From contig SNVD02006969.1 in the NCBI GenBank assembly GCA_013180625.2, positions 62,001 to 126,000 of the forward strand: 64,000 bases of DNA, written 5' to 3'. A program made the translations under genes and the position numbers. The notes below the pieces were generated by a model. It was given only the letters and a program-made list of their open reading frames with translations. It was not told the DNA's origin and searched no databases. This stretch comes from Boswellia sacra (lineage: Eukaryota > Streptophyta > Magnoliopsida > Sapindales > Burseraceae). Below are positions 9,330 through 20,245 of the stretch, in pieces (positions within the stretch are counted from its first letter, which is position 1; the number at the start of each line of letters is the position of its first letter).

Positions 9330-11049
9330 TGTTAGCCCTAAGGCTACATGATAATTTTGATGATAACAATACACATTGATTAATTGAGATTTACTAACTG
9401 TTTATTTATGTGCAAGAGTAAGATCATTGAAATAATTTTAAAATCAAGAAGAGGCTTATTAAAATGAAGTGTTGAAGCTAAGGAGAAGACTACATGTTAA
9501 AGGCACCGAAGTTTAAGAACAAGGATTGACTCAAGGAATGTGACACATGATGCAAGGTTGTCCAAATCATCATGCAAGTTGAAAGACAAATGGAAACAGC
9601 TGACATGAGCACCGAATACTTCTTTGGACATTTCTTGAGCTATAAAAATCAAAATGACTTGATTCTTATGGCATTGGAAAGATGACTTAATGAAGAACAT
9701 TTCATATGTTTTGAAAAAATTCAAATTTTAAATAGAAGGCCGGCATAATTCACATGCAATTCGGTGGACTGACACAGAGAAGAAAAATCAACTCACATGA
9801 GCACCGAATGGTGTTTTGGCCATATCTTAAGATAGAGATATCCAAATGCTTTGATTCTTAATGTTTTGGAAAGCTTATTCAAATATGCAGATCTTTTATG
9901 TTTTGAAGAAATTCAAATTTCAAACGGAAGGCTGACAGAATTATCATTCAATTTGGTGACTGACACAAGAAAGAAAAATCAAGTCACATGAGCACCGAAT
10001 GGTGTTTTGGCCATATCTTGAGCTACAGATATCCAAATGACTTGATTCTTGATGCGTTGGAAAGCTTATTCAAACATGAAAATCTTTTATGTTTTGCAGA
10101 TTTTCAAATTTCAAATGGAACATTGACAAAAATGGCAGACAAGATTACGGTTTTTATGGTGGACAGAAAATTTGGAGTTGGTGTCTTCACTTGATTAAGT
10201 TCATCTCATTTGCCTATAAAAGGAGCCCTTCTCCCATGCATTCAGTAAGACAATAAGAGCAAGAGAAGTATCTATCAAGCAAAAAACAAGAGAAATATCA
10301 AGTCTAGAGAGCTTTTATATTCTTTATCTACTCTTTGAAGAGAGTTGTACTTTTGTTGTAAAAATTTTCTTTGTTCTTGTATTGTGGTGAGAGTGAGATC
10401 TTCTTGTAAAGGATAAAAGTTATCCTTGAGAGAACTCTTTCCTTGGTGAGTTGTTCATCAAGAAGAACTCTTGGTGTGGTGTTATCAAGAGTTGAAGAAA
10501 GTTGCCTTGGTGAGGTTGTTCATCAAGAAGAACTCTTGGTGTGGTGTTATCAAGAGTTGAAGGAAGTTGCCTTGGTGAGGTTGTTCATCAAGAAGAACTC
10601 TTGGTGTGGTGTTATCAAGAGTTGAAGGAAGTTGCCTTGGTGAGTTGTTCATCAAGAAGAACTCTTGGTGTGGTGTTATCAAGAGTTGAAAGAAAAAGTC
10701 TTGGTGAGGTTGTTCATCAAGCAAGTTGTAAAGATTTCTACAACTTAGTGGAAAGCTTAGCTCGTGAAGCTAGGAGCCCGTGGACGTAGGCAAGGTTTGC
10801 CGAACCACGTAAATTGAGTTTGCACTCTCTCTATCCCTTTCCTCTTTACATTTACTTGCACTTGTGATTGTTCATCATTATTATTCTTTTGATTGCATCT
10901 TTGATAAATTCTAATTTCATCTTCTTCACCTTTATTCTCAAAGAAAGAGTGAAATAATTTTGATCTTTCAAGAAAAGTTTTCCAAATCCGTTTTGATAAA
11001 TAAAAACCCAATTCACCCCCCCTCTTGGGTTGCCATACCTGGGTCAACA
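9330..11049 (+). repeat. 3' LTR of Copia element 1
   Basis: 1720 bp, the partner of 3903-5613 with few differences by eye. It has a TATA box near 10215 and a 64-bp repeat array at about 10441-10715. It ends CAACA and is followed by the target duplicate GACAC. Confidence 0.9.
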
Positions 11050-11535
11050 GACACCATGTTGCATGCAAGGGAGTTGACAGTGACACCTAGAGCCATGGAG
11101 ACACTTGGAGAGAGGCTTCTTATGGAATCCAGTGCCTCCAATATTTTATTAAGTTTTATTGAACTTGGGAAATAATCATTGAGCCTAGGAGGAGCAGTTC
11201 ATATTAAATACTTCTTCTGACATTGACGGCTCTGATTTAGTAACTTGTGTCATGTAATATCTTTGAAGGTGAAATTGGAAGTCGTATCCTTTGTCGATCA
11301 AACAAAACGCTTGTTATATAGTTATCTAGTCAACCAGAAATTCTCAATAATAGGAGTAATGACGAACTCCTTGTCGATCAAACCAATAATGAAGGATCCA
11401 CCATCACAGGAGTTATGCCGCCATGCAGGATAAAAGACTCAGTTATTCTAATTAAAGTACAAGGAAAAATTGTATGCCTTGGTGATGTGGCTTGAAAAAT
11501 TAATTTCATTGGTCATCCTGATTTTTCATCCAACA
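11050..11535 (-). repeat. Gypsy-like LTR, distal part (probable)
   Basis: Sequence resumes after the Copia with GACACCATGTTGCATGCAAGG, related to the 30-bp repeats at 3781-3900. GTCGATCAA and GTCAACC words are shared with the left region. The end at 11535 is chosen because the minus strand there reads TGTTGGATG, a plausible LTR start; there is no second LTR in the window to confirm it. The stretch 11536-11636 is AT-rich with nothing recognisable. Confidence 0.4.
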
Positions 11536-11636
11536 ATAATAGTAAAATCAAATCTTTTATTAACTTTTTCTTACTTGTTTTTAATAACTTGATTAATAAC
11601 TTGATCACATTCCAATCAGTGAAATTTCAACTTTAA

Positions 11637-12690
11637 GGGGCCGTTTGGTATGGAGGGGTGGGAAAGTTAGGAGTGAGAATTTGAATACATTCCAGTGTTT
11701 GGTACGTTTATTACTATTGTAACTCTTGGCATGTCACTTTCCCATAGGCTTCATATTACTGTCTGTAGAGGGTAATATCAAACCTGTCCAGAACTTAGAT
11801 TTCAAATTCCAGGGAATCATAATCCCACCCCTTCCCGCGTGACACACCACAAAACCTCACACCTCTTCCACCCCACCCCCCTCCCTCTCTCCTCTCCCTC
11901 CCTCCCTCCACCCGTCTCTCCTCTCATCTCTCATCTCTCAATCTTGTACCCATCTCTCTTTCGGCTTCTTAGGGTCTGAGGCGGTGGTGTGTGCAGCTTT
12001 CGGCTTCTTAGCGGTGCTGCTTGTGGTGAAGGCAGCGGCTTATTGTGACGGTGGTGAGTGCTAGCGGCTTTCCTGTGGTGGTGGTGTGCGTGCAGTTGGA
12101 TGGCAACGGTGGCGGCGGTTGTGATGGAAGGCCGAATACTGCTTTGTTTGGAATTTTTAGGTTGTTGAATTTCTGGGTTGTATTGGCTGCCGTGGTTGTG
12201 ATGAGTGGTGTGGGTGGTGTGAGCTGTGGGTATGGAGAAAACAGAGGGAGAGGGAGAAAAAGAAGAGAGAAATGAAAACAAAAAAAAGGAAAAAAATGAA
12301 AGTTTGACTGGAGCATGTTTTCGCAACCGAGAAAATGAGAAAAAAATATTTATTTATTTATTTATAATATAACATTTATAATAATATATATAATTATAAC
12401 CTATGAAATAAAATTAATACATTTATTTATTGAAAAAATTAATTATAAAATTTAGTAACATATTAAATAAAATTAACAAATTTATTTATTGAAAAAATTT
12501 TAATTATAAAATTTATTATCATATTAAATAAAATTAACACATTCCATTCCTATGTGTACCCAAACACAGTAATATGATTATAAAGATAAGATTCCTATGA
12601 ATAACTAAACATAGTAATATTAGTTTCCTGAATATCAGATTCCTATGATCTCTTTCCCGGCAATCTGAATCCCATTCCCATCATATTCCT
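11637..12690. mobile_element. Possible truncated Harbinger/Tourist-like element
   Basis: GGGGCCGTTTGGTATGG at 11637 resembles the termini of plant PIF/Harbinger and Tourist elements. It is followed by 'GGGAAAG...GGAGTGAGAATT' and then 'GGGAATCATAATCCCACCCC' words. The right side (12540-12690) has CCATTCC...CCAAACAC and AATCCCATTCCCATCATATTCC words that look like decayed inverted counterparts, but no clean terminus or TTA duplication. The interior holds a pyrimidine-rich run (11860-11945), a GC-rich patch (12000-12250) whose open frames look like low-complexity chance, and a duplicated AT-rich unit of about 61 bp at 12420-12540. Confidence 0.35.
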
Positions 12691-13904
12691 AACTGAGTCT
12701 TTGATCGCCCAATATCAAGTAAAGTTGCCCAACATGCATGAAAACAGAATAATGGGAAAAACAACAGAAGTTTGAAGATAAATACTGACTAATTTGGCTT
12801 GGTGTTTGGTTTCCATTTGTAATAGCTACGACAGATGACCAAAACCAAGATATTCCACATAAAGAGCCAACTCTAATTGTCAAATAACAGCATCTTTGGA
12901 TTCTTCCTTCCCAAAATATGAAATCTAAGCAAGTGAACGCCACACATAAAAAGTCACCACTTGGAAAGTATAGTTTGGCATGTTTGACTTCTCTAGTAGT
13001 TTTGAATAAATGAGAGAAAATTCATATCAAGTCCAGCTTGAATTGTCTGGCATCATCTATTTCAGTTTGGTCTCTGCACGTTTTGAGAACTACGTAAATT
13101 TTAACATATAACAATGTCACAATGATATCAAGTTCTTTGCATCATAATTACAGCAACACCATGATGAAAGGTAAAGGTGTCTAGAAATACCAGTGAGAGG
13201 TAAAAAAATATGGTGAAAATAGAAGAAACACTATCTAAAAGTTGATCAAGTTCTTCATTTTTTAAGATATTATGATGGGATTTCTAATTCTTTGATGTTT
13301 ATTTAAAAACATAAACTTACCAGATCAAATACTCTGTTAGTTATGGTCTCACACACAGCCTTAAAAACTAAAAGAAATAAAGATACGTATCTTTCATTCT
13401 AGATATCAAAGAATAACTTAGTTGACTTTTATAATTTATTGTCATTACCTACCCAACACATTTGATAAAATACAGACTTGGATATGAGTTCTGGACATAG
13501 TCATTTTTCTTACCTAATTTTGTACTTAAATTATCTAATTAATATTTTTAATATTATAAAAAATTGATTCTTTAGATAAATAATGCTTTAGTCAATCGCT
13601 TATGTTCTATTTACTTTGTCAAGTCTTTAAAGTCAAATTAAGAAAATGGACTTTAGTTGGAGCCAAAATAATTGAAAAAAAAAAAGGAAAGAGATAATGC
13701 CAAATGATAAGTGGTACAAGTATACCATATAACGCTAAACTTGCCAAACAAAAAGATTGATTGTTTACAAACAGCTAAATGTATGCAGAAACTTGAGCCG
13801 ATCAAATCTGGTTGCTTTTATGCAAATCAATATCATTGGCAACATTGATATTGGGCGGCGAAAATCTAGGGGAGCTTAGAAGACTCAAAAGAATTTCGGT
13901 AGCA
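12691..13904. other. Upstream flank of the intact receptor kinase
   Basis: AT-rich sequence with no coding signal. It would contain the promoter and 5' leader of the kinase gene that starts at 13905. An upstream in-frame extension from 13812 exists but looks like leader sequence, because a hydrophobic signal peptide begins only at the 13905 methionine. I cannot name a convincing core promoter element. Confidence 0.4.
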
Positions 13905-16809
13905 ATGAAGATATCAGTTTCAGGTTGCTTTGTTATATTTTCCTTATGGTTCAGTTCGTTCTTTTCAACAATCTGCATAGGAACGGACACTATTGATTCC
14001 ATTCAATCACTTAAAGATGGAGACACCATTGTGTCAGCAGAAGGAAGTTTTGAACTAGGATTTTTCTCCCCTGGAAAATCCAAGAACCGCTACTTGGGAA
14101 TATGGTACAAGAAGATAGCAACTGGGACAGTAGTTTGGGTTGCCAACAGAGATATTCCTCTCAATGATTCATCAGGAGTGCTTAAGCTTGTTGATACGGG
14201 AAATCTTGCACTTTTTAATAGTACTAATCATACCATCTGGTCTTGCAAGCCATCAAGAGCAGCAACCAATCCAATTGCACAACTTTTGGATACAGGAAAC
14301 CTTGTTGTCAGAGATGCAAACGATGTTGACCCTGAAAACTACCTGTGGCAGAGTTTTGATTACCCAGGTGACACATTTCTAGCAGGTATGAAATATGGTG
14401 TAGACTTGGTCACTGGCCTGAACCGAAGCCTGACATCTTGGAAGAGTTCAGATGATCCTTCCGTCGGTGAATATTCAAATGGGCTTGATCCTAATGGAGT
14501 GCCAGAGATGCTTCTGCGGAAGGGTTCAGTTGTGCAGTTCAGGTCTGGTTCATGGAATGGTCTCCGGTTTAGTGGTATGCCAAATTTAAAACCAAACCGA
14601 ATCTATACATTTGAATTTGTTTTCAATGAGAAGGAAATATATTATAAGTATGAACTCATCAATAGTTCAGTTATTACAAGAATGGTTTTGGGCACTGATG
14701 GAGCACTGCAGCGCTTCACCTGGGTTGACCGCACTCAGGAATGGATTCTTTACTTGCGAGCATCGATGGATGATTGTGACAGGTATGCATTGTGTGGTGC
14801 ACACGGTAGCTGTAACATAAACAATTCCCCGGCATGCGAGTGCTTGAAGGGATTTGTGCCAAAATTTCCTGAGGCATGGGTTGCAACAGATTGGACTCAC
14901 GGATGTGTGCGGAAGGTCCCGCTGGACTGTCAGCAAGGAGAAGATTTTCTGAAATACTCTAGCGTCAAGCTGCCAGACACAACACATTCTTGGTATAATA
15001 AGACCATGAAACTTGAAGAATGCAGGAGTGTGTGTTTGAAGAACTGCTCATGTACTGCATATGCCAATATGGATATCAGTGGAGAAGGGAGTGGGTGCAT
15101 ACTTTGGTTCAATGATTTGATTGATATTAGACAGTATAACGAAAATGGGCAAGATATTTACATAAGATTGGCTGCGTCAGAAATCGGTATGTATTGATTT
15201 TACTCTGAATTATTAGTCCTCGTTTATAAGTATTTGAGAGTTAGTCATTGGAAATAATTATGCTGGAGCCTAACAAGTAAAAACTACTCCTGTAAGCTAC
15301 TCCCAGAAAGTATATATGTCAATTTCAATATTATTATGAGTATTAGTCTACATATTGTGTTAATGCTAATTGCTTCTCTTAATTTTGCTATGGCAGAGGC
15401 ATATAAAACCTCTAAAGGGATGAAACTGGCAAGGAAGATAATCATCCCTGTGTTATCACTTATAATGGTTCTGTTAGGTCTTTGCCTGATCTTATTTGCT
15501 TTGAAGAAAAGGAAGAAACTTAAGAGAAAGGGTAATTTCTTTTGATTTCTGAGATATTGTAGGATAAGTAATGAAAACTGTCGATTTTTATAATTGCCAT
15601 CATAACGCTCCTTTTTGTTAAAATCAATCAACTTGAAAAAATATTACTTAGCCTCCTCTATTTTAATTTTTGCAGGGACTGTAGTCCAGAATCCAGATCA
15701 AGACTGCATCCAAGAAAGAGGGACAGATGATATAGAGCTGCCACTATTTGACTTTGCTACATTAAATGAAGCCACTCATAATTTTTCAATCAGCAATAAG
15801 CTTGGCCAGGGCGGATTTGGACCAGTTTACAAGGTTTTACCTATGTCACGTTGTAATGTGGCTTCCTAGTTATAAATATTGATAGTACGAGATCTACAGC
15901 ATGCATGTTAAGGCACCAAGATCACTATTTCTGCATATTCATTATGGCCTTTAGTTTTCCTGATGGCTTCTGAAGCAGAGCTACCTTTGTGAATTAGCCA
16001 TATAAAGAAAATAGCAAACTCCAAATACTTTCTGATTGAAATTTTACTTATTGTTATGATGATGGAGATTTTCCAGGAATGTGCAGCTTATAGGATATGT
16101 GCCCTTTAACGGATTATTTGCTTTCAGTTATTGAAAATGTACCTACATGGCTACATGGAAGTAAAAGTCTTTGTGCAAAACATACTTCTTGAAATTTGTT
16201 CTCTTATTACAATCATATATAAATACATCCTAGAATGCCATCTCTGTATAGCTTAAGAAAATCTGCCAACTGATACGCAATGCTTTCAGGGCGTATTGAA
16301 GGATGGACAAGAAATAGCTGTGAAGAGGCTTTCAAAAGAATCAAGACAGGGACTTGATGAGTTCAAGAATGAAGTTTCATTTATCGTTAAACTTCAGCAC
16401 CGTAATCTTGTGAAGCTTCTTGGGTGCTGCATTCAAGCAGAAGAAAGGATGCTAGTTTATGAACACATGCCCAACAAAAGCTTGAGTTCCTTTATTTTTG
16501 GTATGTTTCTCTCAATATTTTTATATTAGGTTCTGTATCCCTTTTTGCATGATCTCTTACGTCTTCTAACTTCTTAATGTGGTGATCAATGGCTCCATGG
16601 CAGATCTTGGGGCTGAGTGCATTGGTGATTTCTTAAAGGACTAGATTTGAGTATACTAGCCATTTTTCTTCACTGTTTTATTTTGAAAATTTATCATTTC
16701 AAATGTTTTCACTAGTGACTGACAAATCCATGAGTGTGGCATTCAGCCGTCCATCTGCAAACCCAAACATGTGCACAAACTTTACTAAATGTGTGTGTGT
16801 GTGTGCGCG

Positions 16810-16873
<64 letters not shown>

Positions 16874-17807
16874 TCATTTACATATTTAAGCACAGAGAAC
16901 TACTATTACAGCATCACAGTGATTTAGGGAAAAAAAATTTTGCAGATAAAAAGCAAAGCATATTACTGGACTGGCCAAAGCGCTTCCACATCATTAACGG
17001 TATTGCTCGGGGGCTTCTTTATCTACATCAAGATTCCAGACTGAGAATCATCCACAGAGATCTAAAAGCTAGCAATGTTCTACTAGATTATGATTTGAAT
17101 CCAAAAATTTCAGACTTTGGTCTGGCAAGAAGTTTTGGAGGAGATGAAACAGGAGCAAATACTAATAGAGTGGTCGGAACATAGTAAGCACTCTCTATGC
17201 ATGTTTCATCTGATAACCTTTTGTTTAGTATTTTAATCTAAGCTTATTCAATTATCTGCTGCAGCGGTTACATGTCTCCGGAGTATGCAATTGATGGGCT
17301 CTTCTCTGTAAAATCTGATGTTTTTAGCTTTGGAGTCTTGTTACTCGAGATAGTCAGTGGAAAGAGAAAAAGGGGATTTTCTCATTCAGAGCACAAGCTC
17401 AACCTTCTTGGGCATGTAAGTGCCAATACAAATGACATTTTTCTTGGTCTAAGTTTGTTCTCTTTTTCTGAACTTGAAAAGACGTTATAAACAATTTTCA
17501 GGCTTGGAGGCTCTATAATGAAGAGAAGTCTATAGAATTGGTTGATGAACAGGTAAAGGACTCGTGCGACATATCTGAAGTGTTACGTTCAATCCATGTT
17601 GGTTTGTTATCTGTGCAAGAAAGTCCAGAAGATAGACCAAACATTTCAACCGTAGTTTTGATGTTGAGTAGTGATATAGCATTGCTTCAGCCTAAAAAAC
17701 CTGGTTTTTATGCTGAAAGGAGTTTAATAGATGCAGATTCTTTATTGAGCAAGCAGGTTGTCTCTTCAACCAATGAGCTAACTGTTACATTGCTAGAGGC
17801 TAGATAA
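13905..17807 (+). CDS. G-type lectin S-receptor-like serine/threonine-protein kinase
   Basis: Seven coding exons with GT/AG borders and consistent phases: 13905-15186, 15397-15531, 15676-15833, 16290-16500, 16946-17183, 17265-17415, 17502-17807. They total 2481 bp, or 826 residues, with no internal stop. The predicted membrane receptor has a signal peptide (1-26), a B-lectin domain (about 30-150, with [18 protein letters not shown] and VVWVANRD) and an S-locus glycoprotein region ([11 protein letters not shown]). A Cys-rich EGF-like stretch (about 289-330) and a PAN/APPLE domain (about 340-420) follow, then a membrane helix (442-463). The kinase has its Gly loop at 515-520 (LGQGGFG), Lys537, Glu553, HRD 632-634, DFG 652-654 and MSPEYA. 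All catalytic residues are present, so an active kinase is inferred. Exon structure is the usual one for this family. The ligand is unknown; the family acts in self-incompatibility, defence or development. It converges on the pseudogene at 18786-26856. Confidence 0.93.
16790..16870 (+). repeat. Compound (TG)n-(CT)n-(AT)n microsatellite in intron 4
   Basis: Three dinucleotide runs in succession: TG with a GCGCGGG interruption, about 15 CT repeats, and about 15 AT repeats. The tract ends about 75 bp before exon 5 (starts 16946). It is a likely polymorphic marker of the kinase gene and could affect its intron. Confidence 0.95.
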
Positions 17808-18785
17808 AGTACATTTCTTTTTAAAAAACCTGTGAAATTTCAATATCTCTTCTAGCAACAACTTTCTTATTCATAATTTTCAATACTTTTATTTGATCCT
17901 GATTCCATCTTACCAGCCATATATATGGTTCTTGTAGTGCAGTAAAGTTTAGATAGTTACAGGCGAATCACCTTTTCATAATTAATCTGGGGTCTGAAAT
18001 AACAGTAATGCAGATTGTAGATTGTAGTAAAGTTTAACTATGTGCAACCTTCAAAGCTTATTGAATTCATGAAGACGAAAAAGTGCCTTTGAAGTTCCTG
18101 TGGATTGATTTGCATCGCCCTAACACAAGCTGGAACCAAGAGAAAGAAATTATTTGAAGTATATACACATGAATACTTCCAAATTAAGAAATAAAAACCA
18201 GAACCATTTGCTTCAAAAAAACATCCACTCAATCAACTACTTTGCCTTGTATCTCATCCAAATAGAAATTTTATTCAAGAAAGAAGAAGAGATTACAAAA
18301 TCTTAAGATCACACAAAAATTCCAGAAGCAATGCTAAGAGCTACTTAAAAACAGCTTCTCAAGAATCATAGTTTCCTATGCACAATCATATCCTTGATTG
18401 AGCCAGAGGTCCTTGTACTCCAAAAGATATGGACTCAATTCATGTCTTTGAAATGATATGTCAGCACCATCCATGAACCAAAAACTTTTACCTCAAAAAT
18501 TTCATGGTTGAACAGTCTCATAATTAAAGTTTCGACTAATTATGGTCCAAATTGTGACTGCACCTACTTAGGGTATTCATCAAACAAGGACATAGCTTAA
18601 TCTTTCCAACGAATGATGAGATATGCGCACAAGAACGATTTAAAGTGCATCTCAGTGTACAGTCGTATCTAACCTGAAGGGAAAAGTATTAATCTTCTAT
18701 TGACCTTCCAGCAATGTGATAAATAGTTCATTTATTAACATGATTTACAACTGCTTGATAAAGTATCTGCTATAGGGAAATTTCT
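17808..18785. other. Intergenic region between convergent kinase genes
   Basis: AT-rich. It holds the 3' ends of the intact kinase (plus strand) and of the kinase pseudogene (minus strand). No open frame with coding character and no repeat is recognised. Confidence 0.6.
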
Positions 18786-19527
18786 TTATGTTAGAAAGCC
18801 AGAATGCTTTGGTTGAGGCAAAGGACACTCACTGCCGAACATCAGAACCACAGATGACACGTGTGGTCTATCTTCTGGCTGTTGTTGCTCACACAACAAG
18901 GCCACTTGAATGCATCTTAATGCTTCAGAAGGTCTGAATAATTCAGCTTCATCAATTAGTTCCAGTGGCCTCCCTTTACCCCACAATATCCATGCCTGGA
19001 ACATATGAAAAAAGGGTCAGTAAGTTGGACTCTGCTATTTTTTGCTCATGATAATTGCTGCTTTAGAATTAGTACAACAATAACTTCATCATAATCCCTC
19101 CAAATTTCGACCTGATAGCTAGTTGGACAAGTTCAGGTACGAACTGCTCTGGTTTTCATATATCTCTGTCCAGAATAATGCAGAAGTGAGTGAGTTATCT
19201 TCATGCTTACATATCCTAGAAGGTTAACATGGTGGTCTCGGTGGCTGAATTCGCCCTTTTTCTTCCCACTTACAATCTCTAATATTAGAACACCGAAGCT
19301 AAAGACATCAGATTTCGATGAGAAGAGTCCATGAACGGCATACTTTGGAGACATATAACCACTGTAGAATGATAGTTAGGAATAAATTTCATTTATAATG
19401 CAACCAAAAAAAAAAAAAAATTCAAGAATTCTTACTATGTTCCAACCAGTCTTTTTGTATTGGTCTTGGATTGATTTCTGTCAAAGGTTCTAGCCAGTCC
19501 AAAATCTGAGATTTTTGGGTTCATTTA

Positions 19528-19695
19528 TTTTAAATCTCTATATAGACATTTAGGAAAATTTAGGATTATATTCTTATTATATTTGATTTACTTTCTTATT
19601 TTAGATTCCTATTGTACTATATATATGTATACCTCTTTACAATGGAATACATATCAAAAATTTCTCCTAAATTCGTTTTTTTCTCTCTCTCAACA
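19528..19695 (+). repeat. 5' LTR of Copia element 2
   Basis: 168 bp, matching 24334-24497 with a handful of differences and small indels. It ends CTCTCTCAACA immediately before the primer-binding site at 19696-19707. Confidence 0.9.
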
Positions 19696-20245
19696 TGGTA
19701 TCAGAGCAAGATCCTCCTTTCATTATCCTTTTTTATTAAAAAAAAAAAATTGCAAACCATAACCCGTTTCTGTCTAAGGGAGATCGCCGCCCCTCCGATC
19801 AACGGCGACTATCACCGCCCACTCCTCTGAGATCGCTGGTCGCCGACGAGCAAAACCCAGCTGTCTTCACCGAAAAATTCCACCGGAAAAATTTTTCCAG
19901 TCGCCGAAAAAGCTGCTGCAGTGTTCAAATATGGTCGGAAACCACTCCATTCAGATCGTCAGTCGCTGGTAACCAAAAGCCCTCTTCTGTGTCAAAAAAA
20001 ACCATCGCCGAAAAAATTTTTCAGTCGCCAAAAAAATTTTTCAATCGCCGGAAAACCTCTGTCTCATTTGAATATAATCGAAAATTGTTGTTTCATATCT
20101 CAACGATGTTTTTAATGGTCACAACATTCCCATATGAGTATTCATAGCCAATCGTGTGGTGTTATTTGGTATTTTTCAGTTTTTTTTCTTGAATTTTTTT
20201 CGTGTGGTGGCTCTATTTGGAAAATAAATTGTGTTTGGAGTTCTC

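Larger units (their letters stand above)
3903..11049 (+). mobile_element. Copia element 1, Sirevirus-type, without reverse transcriptase
   Basis: Complete in outline: 5' LTR 3903-5613, primer-binding site TGGTATCAGAGC at 5616, gag-pol remnant 5667-8703, polypurine tract, and 3' LTR 9330-11049. The flanking 5-bp duplication GACAC is at 3898-3902 and 11050-11054. LTRs start TGTTAG and end CAACA. The conserved GTGGACGTAGGC / GCCGAACCACGT pair near the LTR end and the several GGGGGAG tracts next to TTTGATGATGACAAA-like boxes are features I associate with the Sirevirus lineage. Gag, protease and integrase regions are present with stops. Reverse transcriptase and RNase H are absent, at the same point as in the second copy at 33086-39201. 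The 3' end carries a 313-bp tandem duplication. Confidence 0.88.
1..11535 (-). mobile_element. Ty3/gypsy-like LTR element, partial, gag only, split by a nested Copia
   Basis: Read on the minus strand, an LTR ends ...CAGCATCAACA at 3378. It is followed one base later by a primer-binding-like stretch (TGGCGCCGTCTGTGAGAAC) typical of plant gypsy elements, and then by a gag remnant (3330 down to 1944). No protease, reverse transcriptase or integrase is visible down to base 1; that space is filled by tandem repeats. The LTR is interrupted at 3902/11050 by a Copia element with duplicated target GACAC. The distal LTR end is placed near 11535, where the minus strand reads TGTTGGATG, giving TG...CA termini; this end is a guess. 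The second LTR lies outside the window. The organisation resembles gag-only non-autonomous elements (TR-GAG class). Confidence 0.6.

Noticed and set aside
12000..12326. GC-rich patch with 100-130-codon frames on both strands
   Set aside because: Low-complexity Gly/Val or His/Thr/Pro-rich peptides with no domain, inside a likely transposon remnant.
13812..13904. Upstream in-frame start of the kinase at 13812
   Set aside because: The extra 31 residues are not signal-like, while the methionine at 13905 begins a clear hydrophobic signal peptide as in the family.
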